DNA from: Pseudomonas saliphila
GTDB lineage: Bacteria; Pseudomonadota; Gammaproteobacteria; Pseudomonadales; Pseudomonadaceae
Reading direction: 5' to 3'
Assembly: GCF_008638345.1 (NCBI RefSeq)
Contig: NZ_VTVA01000010.1
Location: 1-64,000, forward strand
DNA: 64,000 bases
The notes below the pieces were generated by a model that searched no databases, was not told where the DNA came from, and saw nothing but the letters and a program-made list of their open reading frames with translations. This document shows, in pieces, positions 27,234 to 36,575 of this stretch; within the stretch, counting starts at the first letter, position 1; each line of letters starts with the position of its first letter. The position numbers were made by a program, and so were the translations under genes.

Positions 27234-29141
27234 ATGACCCGCACCCACACCTATCAGCACGATTACCAGCAATCCATCCAGCTACCTGCTTTATTCTGGG
27301 CCGAGCAGGCCGCCGAACTGGCGTGGCATACACCGCCGTCGACGGTCATCAGCCAGGATGCTGAAGGTCAGCACCAATGGTTTGCCGATGGAAAATTGAA
27401 CACCTCGTGGCTGGCGCTGGACGCCCATGTCCAGGCCGGACGAGGCAGCCAGACGGCGATCATTTATGACTCGCCGGTGACCGGCATCAAACAGCAGATT
27501 ACCTATAGTGGCCTGACTGACAGCGTCGCGCGCTGCGCTGGCATGCTCCGGGAGCTGGGCGTTGCCAAGGGTGACCGCGTGGTGATCTACATGCCCATGA
27601 TCCCCGAAGCGGTGATTGCCATGCTTGGCTGCGCCCGCCTGGGAGCGGTTCATTGCGTCGTGTTCGGCGGGTTTGCGCCGCATGAGCTGGCCATCCGGAT
27701 CGACGACGCCCAGGCGGATGTCGTGCTGACGGCGTCCTGCGGTATAGAGGCCGACCGGCTGATTGATTACAAGCCCCTCGTAGATGCCGCCATCAGCGAA
27801 GCGGCGCATCCGGTTCGCCATTGTGTGGTGTATCAACGACCTGAATGTCCATCCCAGCTGCAAGCGGTACGTGATATCGACTGGAAACAGGCAATAGACA
27901 GTGCCGCCCCGGTGGATGCGGTGCCAGTGATGGCCACTGACCCTTTGTACGTACTCTATACCTCCGGTACGACAGGCAAGCCCAAGGGCGTCGTACGCGA
28001 CAACGGCGGGCATGCCGTGGCGCTGCGTTACAGCATGCAGGCGGTTTACGGCGCACAGACCGGAGATGTGTTCTGGGCCGCGTCGGATGTGGGTTGGGTG
28101 GTGGGTCATTCGTATATCGTCTATGGCCCGCTACTCGCCGGTTGTACCACTGTTCTGTATGAAGGCAAGCCGGTGCGTACTCCGGATGCAGGGAGCTTCT
28201 GGCGAGTCTGCGCCGAATATGGCGTTAAAACGCTATTCGCCGCACCCACTGCGTTCCGTGCGATCCGCAAGGAAGATCCCGATGCCGAGCTGGCACGGCA
28301 TTATGATCTGAGTCGCCTGGAACGGTTGTTCCTGGCCGGCGAAAGGCTTGATCCACCGACCTGGGACTGGCTGCAAATGCACTTTGGCATACCGGTGATC
28401 GATCACTGGTGGCAGACGGAAACCGGTTGGGCCATTGCTGCCAATCCAGCCGGCTATGAAATTCAGGATGCCAAGCCGGGCTCGGCCACCTGGCCCATGC
28501 CAGGCTATCAGCTGGAAATCCTCGATGATGACGGCCAGTCACTGGAACCAGGCGCGCAGGGAAATATCTGCTTGAAATTACCGCTGCCCCCAGGCTGTCT
28601 GACAGGGATCTGGGGCAACCCGGAACGGTACCGCGCCGGTTATCTGGAGAAGTTTCCCGGCTACTACCAGTCCGGCGACGCAGGCTACATCGACCGCGAC
28701 GGCTATGTTTTTGTCATGGGTCGGACTGACGACATCATCAACGTGGCCGGGCACAGACTGTCCACCGGCGAAATGGAGGAAGTGGTGGGCTCGCATTCCG
28801 CCGTTGCCGAGTGCGCCGTAATTGGGGTCGCTGATGAGCTGAAGGGCGAACTCCCGCTGGGGCTGGTGGTACTCAAGAACGGCGTGGACATTTCCGAGCA
28901 GGAGCTCAGCGCCGAGTTGCGCACGCTTATACGTCTGGATATCGGCGCGCTGGCATGCTTTCAGGGCGCGTTGATTGTGCCCCGTCTGCCTAAAACCCGT
29001 TCCGGTAAGATTCTGCGACGGCTCATGCGTCAGATGGCCAATGGCGAGACCTACAGCATTCCGTCGACCATCGATGATCCGGGCTGTCTGGATGAACTGG
29101 CAGCCAAGCTGACCAGTGGCAAGCTGGTTGCGACGGGCTAG
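27234..29141 (+). CDS. prpE: Propionyl-CoA synthetase (PrpE/ACSS3-like)
   Basis: A 635-residue AMP-forming acyl-CoA synthetase that activates short-chain acids via an acyl-adenylate. The P-loop-like motif is YTSGTTGKPKG; the next residues VRDNGGHAVALRYSM are typical of PrpE/ACSS3 rather than acetyl-CoA synthetase. PKTRSGKILRRLM near the C-terminus contains the catalytic lysine. Propionate is the likely substrate, with acetate as a second one. It sits downstream of a repeat-containing promoter and follows a carboxylate symporter neighbourhood. Confidence 0.88.
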   Translation: MTRTHTYQHDYQQSIQLPALFWAEQAAELAWHTPPSTVISQDAEGQHQWFADGKLNTSWLALDAHVQAGRGSQTAIIYDSPVTGIKQQITYSGLTDSVARCAGMLRELGVAKGDRVVIYMPMIPEAVIAMLGCARLGAVHCVVFGGFAPHELAIRIDDAQADVVLTASCGIEADRLIDYKPLVDAAISEAAHPVRHCVVYQRPECPSQLQAVRDIDWKQAIDSAAPVDAVPVMATDPLYVLYTSGTTGKPKGVVRDNGGHAVALRYSMQAVYGAQTGDVFWAASDVGWVVGHSYIVYGPLLAGCTTVLYEGKPVRTPDAGSFWRVCAEYGVKTLFAAPTAFRAIRKEDPDAELARHYDLSRLERLFLAGERLDPPTWDWLQMHFGIPVIDHWWQTETGWAIAANPAGYEIQDAKPGSATWPMPGYQLEILDDDGQSLEPGAQGNICLKLPLPPGCLTGIWGNPERYRAGYLEKFPGYYQSGDAGYIDRDGYVFVMGRTDDIINVAGHRLSTGEMEEVVGSHSAVAECAVIGVADELKGELPLGLVVLKNGVDISEQELSAELRTLIRLDIGALACFQGALIVPRLPKTRSGKILRRLMRQMANGETYSIPSTIDDPGCLDELAAKLTSGKLVATG

Positions 29142-29326
29142 CACCACGGTTATCAGGGCCGGGGCCGGACAGGGTGTGTGCTTGATGCTGCATTTCACTA
29201 TGCGGCCCAGTTTGCTATTGTGGCGGCAGTGAATAACGGAGTGAGCGCCGCTCGCTCTGCCCTGAGGTCTGCCGGAGACCTTTGGGAACAATACGTCTCC
29301 CGGATTTCCTGGCAAGAGGGTGGGAT

Positions 29327-29971
29327 TTGATCAAGGTACTCGTGGTTGATGACCATGATCTGGTACGCATGGGCATCAGTCGCATGCTCAGTGATGTACC
29401 AGGGCTCATCGTCGTAGGCGAGGCCGACAGTGGAGAGTCCGCCATCGAGCAGGCCCGTGCGTTAAAGCCGGACGTAGTACTGATGGATGTACGCATGCCC
29501 GGCATCGGCGGCCTGGAAGCCACCCGCAAGCTTATCCTGCAGAACAAGGATCTCAAGGTCGTCGCGGTCACCGTGTGCGATGAAGAGCCGTTTCCCACCC
29601 GATTGATGCAGGCCGGTGGGACCGGTTATGTGACCAAGGGTGCGGCACTGGATGAGATGGTCACCGCCATTCGCAAGGTGTATGCCGGTCAGCGTTACAT
29701 GAGTCCGGATATCGCCCAGCTGCTGATCACCAAGCTCTATGACCCCTCCAGCGACTGTCCCTTTGATAGTCTCTCCGAGCGTGAAATGCAGATCGCCTTG
29801 ATGATTGTTAACTGCGAAAAGGTCCAGAGTATCTCCGACAAATTGTGCCTGAGCCCCAAGACCGTCAATACCTACCGTTACCGCATTTTCGAGAAGCTGA
29901 GCATACACAGCGACGTCGAGCTGGCGCTGCTTGCAGTACGCCACGGCATGATCGAAACCGTACGCTACTGA
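29327..29971 (+). CDS. gacA: Response regulator GacA
   Basis: A 214-residue NarL/FixJ-type regulator: receiver domain with phospho-acceptor Asp54 in [10 protein letters not shown], then a LuxR-type HTH ([20 protein letters not shown]). GacA with sensor GacS activates the small RNAs that relieve RsmA repression. The start is the TTG at 29327, preceded by GAGGGTGGGA; it gives the conserved [18 protein letters not shown]-terminus, and the upstream ATG-free extension is not conserved. The gene order gacA-uvrC-pgsA fixes the identity. Confidence 0.95.
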   Translation: MIKVLVVDDHDLVRMGISRMLSDVPGLIVVGEADSGESAIEQARALKPDVVLMDVRMPGIGGLEATRKLILQNKDLKVVAVTVCDEEPFPTRLMQAGGTGYVTKGAALDEMVTAIRKVYAGQRYMSPDIAQLLITKLYDPSSDCPFDSLSEREMQIALMIVNCEKVQSISDKLCLSPKTVNTYRYRIFEKLSIHSDVELALLAVRHGMIETVRY

Positions 29972-29973
29972 GC

Positions 29974-31803
29974 ATGACCCATACGCACTTTGATGCGCAG
30001 GCCTTTCTGGCCACCGCAAGTAACAAGCCTGGCGTTTACCGGATGCTCGACGAGCAGGGCGCGCTGCTCTATATCGGCAAGGCAAAGAATCTCAAGAAAC
30101 GCCTGGCGAGCTATTTTCGCAAGACCGGCCTGAGCCCCAAGACCGAGGCGCTGGTTGCGCGTATCCGTCAGGTCGACACCACCATCACAGCAAACGAGAC
30201 CGAGGCGCTGCTGCTTGAGCAGAGCCTGATCAAGGCGTCGCGGCCGCCGTATAATATTCTGCTTCGCGACGACAAGTCTTATCCCTACGTATTTCTGTCC
30301 AGTGAGGATGACTTCCCCCGGCTCGGCCTGCACCGCGGCACAAAGAAAGCCAAAGGTCGCTATTTTGGCCCGTACCCCAGCGCCGGGGCGATTCGCGAAA
30401 GCCTTGGCCTGTTACAAAAGGCATTCAAGGTTCGCCAATGTGACGATAGCTACTACCGCAATCGCACCCGACCCTGCCTGCAGTACCAGATCAAACGCTG
30501 CAAGGGTCCCTGCGTCGGGTTGGTCGACAAACTCGAATATGATCAGGATGTCCGCCATTCGGTCATGTTTCTTGAGGGGCGCAGTAATGCGCTGGCCGAT
30601 GAGCTGCATCGGACCATGGACGCTGCCGCCGAGAACCTGGATTTCGAACGCGCCGCTGAGCTGCGAGACCAGATTGCCTTGCTGCGCCGGGTGCAGGATC
30701 AGCAAAACGTTGATACCGAACACGGTAATGTCGATGTGATTGCGGCTTCGGTATCCCCAGGCGGCGCCTGCGTGCACGTCATCATGGTTCGTCAGGGCAG
30801 GGTATTGGGCAGCAAGAACCATTTTCCTCGCGTCCCTATCGAACAGACTCCAGGGGAAGTGTTGGCTGCCTTTCTGCCGCAATACTATCTGGGCGATGCC
30901 GAGCGCGAACTGCCCCGCGAGATCATCGTCAATGACATCCATGAGGATATGCCAGTTATCGCCGAAGCCCTGGCTGTCGCGCGTGGCTTTGGCGTAGCTA
31001 TCAGTCACCGTGTGCGTGGCACGCGCAGTCGCTGGCAGAGCATGGCGGTGACAAACGCCGATTCGGCGCTGGCAGGCATGCTCTCCAACAAGCAGAACAT
31101 GCAAGCGCGGTTTGAAGCGCTGCAGGAGGCGCTCAAGCTAGAGGAAACGCCTACGCGGCTGGAGTGCTACGACATCAGCCACTCAAGCGGTGAGGCGACG
31201 GTTGCTTCCTGCGTCGTGTTTGGGCCTGAAGGGCCAATCAAGAGTGACTACCGGCGTTTCAATATTGAAGGCGTTACCGCCGGTGATGACTATGCCGCCA
31301 TGCGCCAGGCCCTGAGTCGACGCTTCAACCGACTCAAGGAAGGCGAGGGAAAGATGCCGGATATTCTCCTGGTGGACGGCGGGAAAGGGCAGATGAGCAT
31401 GGCCATTGAGGTGCTCAATGAACTCATGGTGCATGAACTGACACTGCTCGGCGTGGCCAAGGGGGTTACCCGGAAGGCGGGTATGGAAACCCTGTACCTC
31501 AATGATCCGCATAATGAACTGGTATTACCCGGCAACTCGCCAGCACTGCATCTGATTCAGCAGATCCGCGACGAAGCACACCGGTTTGCCATCACAGGTC
31601 ACCGGCAACGGCGCAGCAAGACACGCAATACCTCCACACTGGAGGGTATCGCAGGGGTCGGCCCGAAGCGCCGCCGTGAGCTGCTCAGGCACTTCGGTGG
31701 GCTGCAGGAACTGAAGCGCGCCAGCGCTATCGAAATTGGCAAGGCCCCCGGTATCAGTAAAAAGTTGGCGGAACAGATTTATGCCGCGCTGCATAGTGAT
31801 TAG
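29974..31803 (+). CDS. uvrC: Excinuclease ABC subunit C
   Basis: A 609-residue UvrC, the dual-incision nuclease of nucleotide excision repair. The GIY-YIG domain is at the N-terminus ([20 protein letters not shown]), a UVR motif lies near residues 205-240, the RNase H-like endonuclease in the middle ([25 protein letters not shown]) and tandem HhH at the end. The frame is open well upstream inside gacA; the ATG at 29974, two bases after gacA, gives the normal length. Confidence 0.96.
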   Translation: MTHTHFDAQAFLATASNKPGVYRMLDEQGALLYIGKAKNLKKRLASYFRKTGLSPKTEALVARIRQVDTTITANETEALLLEQSLIKASRPPYNILLRDDKSYPYVFLSSEDDFPRLGLHRGTKKAKGRYFGPYPSAGAIRESLGLLQKAFKVRQCDDSYYRNRTRPCLQYQIKRCKGPCVGLVDKLEYDQDVRHSVMFLEGRSNALADELHRTMDAAAENLDFERAAELRDQIALLRRVQDQQNVDTEHGNVDVIAASVSPGGACVHVIMVRQGRVLGSKNHFPRVPIEQTPGEVLAAFLPQYYLGDAERELPREIIVNDIHEDMPVIAEALAVARGFGVAISHRVRGTRSRWQSMAVTNADSALAGMLSNKQNMQARFEALQEALKLEETPTRLECYDISHSSGEATVASCVVFGPEGPIKSDYRRFNIEGVTAGDDYAAMRQALSRRFNRLKEGEGKMPDILLVDGGKGQMSMAIEVLNELMVHELTLLGVAKGVTRKAGMETLYLNDPHNELVLPGNSPALHLIQQIRDEAHRFAITGHRQRRSKTRNTSTLEGIAGVGPKRRRELLRHFGGLQELKRASAIEIGKAPGISKKLAEQIYAALHSD

Positions 31804-31834
31804 AATGCTTGCATAACCCATTTGCCGAGACTTC

Positions 31835-32404
31835 ATGAACATTCCCAACATTTTGACCTTGCTGAGGGTCGGGCTGATCCCGGTCTTCATCCTGCTGTAT
31901 TACCTCCCATATCCCTGGAGCTATCTGGCGGCTGCAGTCGTGTTCACTCTGGCGAGCCTCACTGACTGGCTGGACGGCTATCTGGCGCGCAAGCTCGAGC
32001 AAAGTACGCCGTTCGGTGCCTTCCTTGACCCGGTGGCCGACAAGTTGATGGTTGCCGTGGCGCTGGTCTTGCTGGTGCAAAGTCATGCCAACTTCTGGGT
32101 GACTGCGCCGGCAATGGTTATCATCGGTCGTGAGATCGTCATTTCCGCCCTGCGCGAGTGGATGGCCGAGCTCGGCGCACGGGCCCATGTCGCCGTTTCG
32201 CAGCTTGGCAAATACAAGACCGCCGCGCAGATGGTTGCACTGGTCGTGCTGCTGGCCAATCCGCCGGTGCTTACCAACTGGGTGATCCTTGGCTATGTGC
32301 TACTGATGATATCGGCGGTGCTGACGCTCTGGTCGATGTATGTCTATTTGCGCGCTGCCTGGCCCTACATGAGCATGGATGCCGATCAAAAGAACGACAG
32401 ATAA
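31835..32404 (+). CDS. pgsA: CDP-diacylglycerol-glycerol-3-phosphate phosphatidyltransferase
   Basis: A 189-residue inner-membrane enzyme making phosphatidylglycerol phosphate. The CDP-alcohol phosphotransferase signature is intact (DWLDGYLARKL then GAFLDPVADK). The N-terminus MNIPNILTLLRVGLIPVFIL is typical. It follows uvrC by 31 bases in the conserved gacA-uvrC-pgsA order. Confidence 0.95.
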   Translation: MNIPNILTLLRVGLIPVFILLYYLPYPWSYLAAAVVFTLASLTDWLDGYLARKLEQSTPFGAFLDPVADKLMVAVALVLLVQSHANFWVTAPAMVIIGREIVISALREWMAELGARAHVAVSQLGKYKTAAQMVALVVLLANPPVLTNWVILGYVLLMISAVLTLWSMYVYLRAAWPYMSMDADQKNDR

Positions 32405-32423
32405 TATTTTCTGAATCAATGAC

Positions 32424-32451
32424 TTGACAGACCGGCGCAGAAAGATAGAAT
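32424..32451 (+). promoter_or_regulatory. Sigma-70 promoter of the tRNA cluster
   Basis: TTGACA at 32424-32429 and TAGAAT at 32446-32451 with a 16-base spacer lie about 16 bases before tRNA-Gly. This is close to consensus, as usual for tRNA operons. Confidence 0.8.
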
Positions 32452-32466
32452 GAGCGCCGTTCCAAA

Positions 32467-32542
<76 letters not shown>

Positions 32543-32585
32543 GTTTTATGTTGTGTTGGTTTCGCCAATGCAGCACACCCTCAGA

Positions 32586-32659
32586 GGCCGGGTGGCAGAG
32601 TGGTCATGCAGCGGATTGCAAATCCGTCAACGCCGGTTCGATTCCGACCTCGGCCTCCA
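32586..32659 (+). tRNA. tRNA-Cys (GCA anticodon)
   Basis: A 74-base cloverleaf: acceptor GGCCGGG pairs with CTCGGCC, anticodon loop TTGCAAA, T-arm GGTTCGATTCC, encoded CCA. Confidence 0.97.
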
Positions 32660-32692
32660 TTATTCAGTACCTGCTGGACTTAGTACCTGCTA

Positions 32693-32779
32693 GCCCGGAT
32701 GGCGAAACTGGTAGACGCAAGGGACTTAAAATCCCTCGGAGGCAACTCCGTGCCGGTTCGATTCCGGCTCCGGGCACCA
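32693..32779 (+). tRNA. tRNA-Leu (TAA anticodon)
   Basis: An 87-base class II tRNA with a long variable arm: acceptor GCCCGGA pairs with TCCGGGC, anticodon loop CTTAAAA, encoded CCA. The denitrification region begins immediately after it, so its 3' end is a possible integration site. Confidence 0.97.
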
Positions 32780-33128
32780 TCCCAGTACAGACGCTCCGTT
32801 CCCTCCCGCAGTCCGTTATTCAGCGTGTTCACTTCTTCCTCCTTTTGTACGCCCAGGCAATTACTACCTTCCTTGTGCTATTTCGCTCGACGCTGCAGCG
32901 GCTCTGGCATGCGGCATTGCGCGACCTGCGACAAACAACCGCGCTCTGAACCCTCCAGTTCTTATAACTATTTGATATCCATCAAGGGTGAGCTACCCTG
33001 CCGCTTGTAGCCTGAGTTCGAGCTTGGAAGAGAGTGGGGGTCTGCGATCAGACTGACATTGTTCGCTCTCGACCGGGCATTTTATGACTCTGCAGTGGCA
33101 GGGTTTCACCTGATCTGGGATTAAATCA
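32780..33128 (+). other. Intergenic region between tRNA-Leu and nirK
   Basis: About 349 bases. The open frame that crosses the tRNAs into this region is an artefact. The region holds the FNR-type box listed separately and the nirK leader. No integrase or attachment repeat was recognised. Confidence 0.5.
32972..32985 (+). promoter_or_regulatory. Anr/Dnr box before nirK
   Basis: TTGATATCCATCAA matches the FNR-family consensus TTGAT-N4-ATCAA perfectly. It lies 143 bases before the nirK ATG and should place nirK under low-oxygen/NO control. Confidence 0.85.
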
Positions 33129-34517
33129 ATGAGAACCTTCCTTCTCTATATTTTCACCTTCTGCACCCTTGTAGGGCTCGGTGCGCCGGCGTTTGCCGAG
33201 CACCCCGACAATTCTGCGGATGTAAAGTACGTACCTGATGTCGTTTTCACTCTGCGAACCGATATAGCCGATGGCAAGCTGGTCTATATCAGCGAAGCGG
33301 GCCCGACCAAAGGTCAAGTTAACCCCGAGATGCGCGTCGCCGAAGGTGCTGTGGTCCAGATTAATATCCTGAATGGGGATGGCGCTCTGCATGATTTCGC
33401 AATCCCTGAGTTCGACGTGAAGTCTGACCAGATCGGCGGCAAGGGTTCAGCAACGGCTGTCGTCTTCCGTGCAAACAAAAGCGGCACATTCGAATACCTG
33501 TGTACGCTGCCCGGCCACAAGGCTGCCGGTATGTTTGGCAAGCTGATCGTGGGTGACCCCCAGGAGACGACTGCCAGCAACTTCCCCGACCTGTCGAAGA
33601 ACCCAAGCGAAGTGGGCGAGCCCGTTGGCAAGCGCGAAGCGAAAGAAGTCACTTTCGACCTGGAGACCACAGAAGTTGAAGGTCGTCTGAGCGATGGCGC
33701 CAGCTACAAGTTCTGGACGTTCAACAACACCGTTCCTGGTCCGATGATGCGTGTACGGGTAGGTGACACCGTCAACATCAACATGAAGAACTCTATCGAG
33801 AGCGCTCACATCCACTCGATCGACCTGCATGCCGTGACGGGTCCTGGCGGCGGTGCGGCGGTTACTCAGGCTGCGCCTGGCCACACCAAGAGCTTCTCGT
33901 TCAAGGCTATGGCTCCCGGCCTGTATGTCTACCACTGTGCTACACCGATGGTTGCGCAACACATCACCAACGGTATGTACGGCATGATTCTGGTCGAGCC
34001 CGAAGGCGGTCTGTCCCCAGTTGATCGTGAGTACTATGTGATGCAAGGTGAGTTGTACACCGCGCAGCGTCATGGCTCTTCCGGTCTGCAGGAGTTCTCC
34101 CTGGACAAGCTGCTTGACGAGCGTCCCGAGCACATGATGTTCAACGGTTCGATGGATGCGCTGTCTGCAACGCACACTATGGAATCCGATGTCGGCGAGA
34201 CTGTCCGTATCTTCTTCGGTGTCGGCGGCCCGAACCTGGTATCGAGCTTCCACGTTATCGGTGAGATCTTCGACCGTGTATACGATCAGGCGTCATTGAC
34301 CAGCCCACCGCTGACTGACGTGCAAACCACCCTGGTTCCACCGGGCGGCGCCACCATGGTCGAGTTCGATACCGAATACCCAGGCAAGTACATTCTGGTT
34401 GACCACGCTCTGTCCCGCGCAGAGAAAGGTCTGGTCGGTATCCTGACCGTGAACGGCGACGCGGATGCGGAGATCTTCGAAACTGAGGAGGCAGTAGACC
34501 ACGCCAGCGGTCACTGA
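33129..34517 (+). CDS. nirK: Copper nitrite reductase with extra N-terminal cupredoxin domain
   Basis: A 462-residue periplasmic enzyme reducing nitrite to NO. Residues 1-23 are a signal peptide (cleavage AFA-EH). Residues about 35-142 form an additional blue-copper domain with a full type-1 ligand set (His88, Cys125, His130, Met135). The NirK core follows: type-1 copper His229, Cys270, His278, Met283; type-2 copper His234, His269, His375; catalytic Asp232 and His349. The core, including VYHCATPMVAQHITNGM and PNLVSSFHVIGEIFD, is closest to the short-loop class that includes Neisseria AniA. The added domain recalls the three-domain NirK of Hyphomicrobium. A strong terminator follows, so it is monocistronic. 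Confidence 0.95.
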   Translation: MRTFLLYIFTFCTLVGLGAPAFAEHPDNSADVKYVPDVVFTLRTDIADGKLVYISEAGPTKGQVNPEMRVAEGAVVQINILNGDGALHDFAIPEFDVKSDQIGGKGSATAVVFRANKSGTFEYLCTLPGHKAAGMFGKLIVGDPQETTASNFPDLSKNPSEVGEPVGKREAKEVTFDLETTEVEGRLSDGASYKFWTFNNTVPGPMMRVRVGDTVNINMKNSIESAHIHSIDLHAVTGPGGGAAVTQAAPGHTKSFSFKAMAPGLYVYHCATPMVAQHITNGMYGMILVEPEGGLSPVDREYYVMQGELYTAQRHGSSGLQEFSLDKLLDERPEHMMFNGSMDALSATHTMESDVGETVRIFFGVGGPNLVSSFHVIGEIFDRVYDQASLTSPPLTDVQTTLVPPGGATMVEFDTEYPGKYILVDHALSRAEKGLVGILTVNGDADAEIFETEEAVDHASGH

Positions 34518-34536
34518 TCGCCAACGGCTACAAAGG

Positions 34537-34568
34537 CGCCCCGGAACCTTGTGTTCCGGGGCGTTTTT
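34537..34568 (+). terminator. Rho-independent terminator of nirK
   Basis: CGCCCCGGAAC and GTTCCGGGGCG form an 11-bp stem with a 5-base loop, followed by TTTTT. Confidence 0.94.
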
Positions 34569-34630
34569 CGTTTGGGCCCATGCTCTCTGGGCGGCGAGCA
34601 AGCCATGAGCTGGTTATAACCTTCAGGTCC

Positions 34631-34644
34631 TTGAGCCAGATCAA
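34631..34644 (+). promoter_or_regulatory. Anr/Dnr box before the DUF411 gene
   Basis: TTGAGCCAGATCAA differs from TTGAT-N4-ATCAA at one base. It lies 59 bases before the ATG at 34704, close to the usual -41.5 placement. Confidence 0.7.
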
Positions 34645-34703
34645 GGATGCAGCCCTTGAGCGGTGATTGAATGAGTCTGCACTCATTTAATACGGGGCCT
34701 TTC

Positions 34704-35144
34704 ATGTTTCGATACCTTATTCCAGTACTTGCCGGCTCCGCGCTACTCGGCGCAGCGGCCGTTGCCCAGGCGGCAATACCTGACGAAGCTACTCTCTACA
34801 AGAATCCTGACTGCACCTGTTGCGACGAATATGCTCGCCATCTCGAAACTCAAGGGATACAGGTGACTATTGTTGACGATGCCAATATGGGCCAGATCAA
34901 GCAAGAGGCGCGGTTGCCCTACGGGCTTGGCTCGTGCCACACGATGAAAATCGGCAACTATCATGTTGAAGGGCATGTGCCCTATGACGCCATAGCCGAA
35001 CTTTTCAAGCAGCAGCCAGCCATTCACGGCATCACCCTGCCGGGAATGCCGCAGGGCAGTCCGGGTATGCCCGGGCCGCAGCTCTCGCCCTTCGAGATTC
35101 AGCAGTTTACCGATCAGCAAGCTGAACCCTTCATGACGCTGTAA
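34704..35144 (+). CDS. DUF411 periplasmic protein, probable copper-related
   Basis: A 146-residue protein with a signal peptide (MFRYLIPVLAGSALLGAAAV, cleavage near AQA) and the DUF411 core: YKNPDCTCCDEYARHLE, then LGSCHTMKIGNYHVEGHVP. DUF411 proteins are often linked to metal resistance or copper handling. Cysteines in CTCC and in SCHT could bind a metal. An in-frame ATG 33 bases upstream would hide the signal peptide, so the later start is chosen. Its position just after nirK and its own Anr/Dnr box suggest copper supply to NirK or NosZ; this is inferred. A Pro/Gly/Met-rich stretch at residues 111-125 could also touch copper. Confidence 0.82.
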   Translation: MFRYLIPVLAGSALLGAAAVAQAAIPDEATLYKNPDCTCCDEYARHLETQGIQVTIVDDANMGQIKQEARLPYGLGSCHTMKIGNYHVEGHVPYDAIAELFKQQPAIHGITLPGMPQGSPGMPGPQLSPFEIQQFTDQQAEPFMTL

Positions 35145-35180
35145 GACCAGCGCTGCATGGCATTCAAGAAAGGAGCCACT

Positions 35181-36449
35181 ATGGATTTTGCATACAGTCC
35201 CGCCACCCAGGCATTGCGCCTTCAGGTACGCGACTTCCTCGACCAGTATATCGTGCCCCGTCTGGGTCAATGGCAGCGCGAGGTTGCGGCGGGTCAGTTT
35301 CCGGTCTCTTTTATGGCCGATCTGAAGGCGCTGGCGCGGGAGGAGGGCCTGTGGAACCTGTTTCTGCCATCGCTGGCTGAAGACGAGCCAGGTAGGGGCC
35401 TGACCAATCTTGAATATGCACCTTTGGCCGAGATCATGGGCCGCGTCAGCTGGGCGTCCGAAGTCTTCAACTGCAATGCGCCGGATACCGGCAACATGGA
35501 GTTGCTGCACATGTTCGCTACCCCTGAGCAGCGCGAGCGATGGCTGCTGCCGCTGCTGCAAGGCGAGATACGTTCAGCCTTTGCCATGACCGAGCCGGAT
35601 GTGGCTTCCTCTGATGCCAGCAATATTCAGACGCTGATTCGCCGGGATGGCGACGACTATGTGGTGAATGGGCGCAAATGGTTTATCACCAATGCGTCGC
35701 ACCCTGACTGCAAGTTTTTGATCGTTATGGGCAAGACCGACCCGGATGGTGAAGCGCGCAAGCAGCAGAGCATGCTCATCGTGCCGCTCGATACGCCTGG
35801 CGTAGAAGTCGTGCGCAATATCCCCGTGATGCACCACGTTTCACCGGAGGGCCATAGTGAGCTGGTATTCCGTAACGTGCGAGTACCGGCGACCAATCTG
35901 CTCGGCAACGAGGGCGATGGTTTCATGATGGCCCAGGCCAGGCTCGGGCCGGGCAGGGTGCATCATTGCATGCGCGCAATCGGAATGGCCGAGCTGGCGC
36001 TCGAACTCATGGTCGATCGTGCCCAGGAGCGCCGCACCTTTGGACGCTATCTGCATCAGCACGGCAGTATTTCCGACTGGATCGCCCGTTCACGGATGGA
36101 AATTGAGCAGGCTCGGCTGTTGGTGCTGAAAACCGCCTGGATGATCGACCAGAGCGGCGCACGTGAGGCCCGTCGCGAGATCGCAATGATCAAGGCGGTG
36201 GTGCCAACCATGCTCAGCAATGTCATCGATCGTGCCATGCAGGTATTTGGCGCGATGGGACTGACCCCGGACACACCCTTGGCCGATTTGTGGATCAGCT
36301 CCCGCGCGTTACGCATTGCAGACGGCCCTGATGAGGTACACCTGCGCAGTATCGCTCGAATGGAGATTGCAGCAGGTCAGGAGCGTCGCGGTAGCAGCAG
36401 CGATTATCTGACGCCGCCTGACGTGCTTCGCACGGACCACAAGCACTGA
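35181..36449 (+). CDS. Acyl-CoA dehydrogenase family protein
   Basis: A 422-residue flavoenzyme of the acyl-CoA dehydrogenase fold, similar in layout to the ACAD10/11 branch: FAMTEPDVASSDASNIQ (FAD/substrate loop), KWFITNASHPDCKF, and ALRIADGPDEVH near the C-terminus with the expected catalytic acid. The ATG at 35181 has AAAGGAG eight bases upstream. It lies 36 bases after the DUF411 gene and may share its anaerobic promoter. Why a beta-oxidation-type enzyme sits among denitrification genes is unclear; it may be a passenger. The substrate is unknown. Confidence 0.87.
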   Translation: MDFAYSPATQALRLQVRDFLDQYIVPRLGQWQREVAAGQFPVSFMADLKALAREEGLWNLFLPSLAEDEPGRGLTNLEYAPLAEIMGRVSWASEVFNCNAPDTGNMELLHMFATPEQRERWLLPLLQGEIRSAFAMTEPDVASSDASNIQTLIRRDGDDYVVNGRKWFITNASHPDCKFLIVMGKTDPDGEARKQQSMLIVPLDTPGVEVVRNIPVMHHVSPEGHSELVFRNVRVPATNLLGNEGDGFMMAQARLGPGRVHHCMRAIGMAELALELMVDRAQERRTFGRYLHQHGSISDWIARSRMEIEQARLLVLKTAWMIDQSGAREARREIAMIKAVVPTMLSNVIDRAMQVFGAMGLTPDTPLADLWISSRALRIADGPDEVHLRSIARMEIAAGQERRGSSSDYLTPPDVLRTDHKH

Positions 36450-36457
36450 CCATCCGG

Positions 36458-36499
36458 ATCGGTGCTCGAGCGGCGCATATGCGCCGCTCGAGCACCGAT
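36458..36499. repeat. Perfect 42-bp palindrome before ubiUVT
   Basis: Two 21-base arms (left arm begins ATCGGTGCTCGAGCGGCGC) meet with no spacer at 36478/36479. All 21 base pairs match. It begins nine bases after the acyl-CoA dehydrogenase stop and ends four bases before an Anr/Dnr box. It could be a terminator-like hairpin without a T-tract, or a protein site. Confidence 0.95.
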
Positions 36500-36502
36500 G
36501 CC

Positions 36503-36516
36503 TTGATCGTGATCAA
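36503..36516 (+). promoter_or_regulatory. Anr/Dnr box before ubiUVT
   Basis: TTGATCGTGATCAA is a perfect FNR-type site, 59 bases before the ubiU ATG. Confidence 0.88.
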
Positions 36517-36575
36517 GGCCGGCTGACCGGAATAAGCGCAGAGTGGCTCGCGATTCAAATTATCAGGGAGCCATT

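Noticed and set aside
27234-29141. Calling the acyl-CoA synthetase acetyl-CoA synthetase (AcsA)
   Set aside because: The VRDNGGHAVAL segment after the ATP motif is typical of PrpE/ACSS3, not AcsA.
29327-29971. Calling the regulator ErdR/CrbR (acetate switch) because of the nearby carboxylate genes
   Set aside because: The direct linkage to uvrC, pgsA and the Gly-Cys-Leu tRNAs and the sequence pattern identify GacA.
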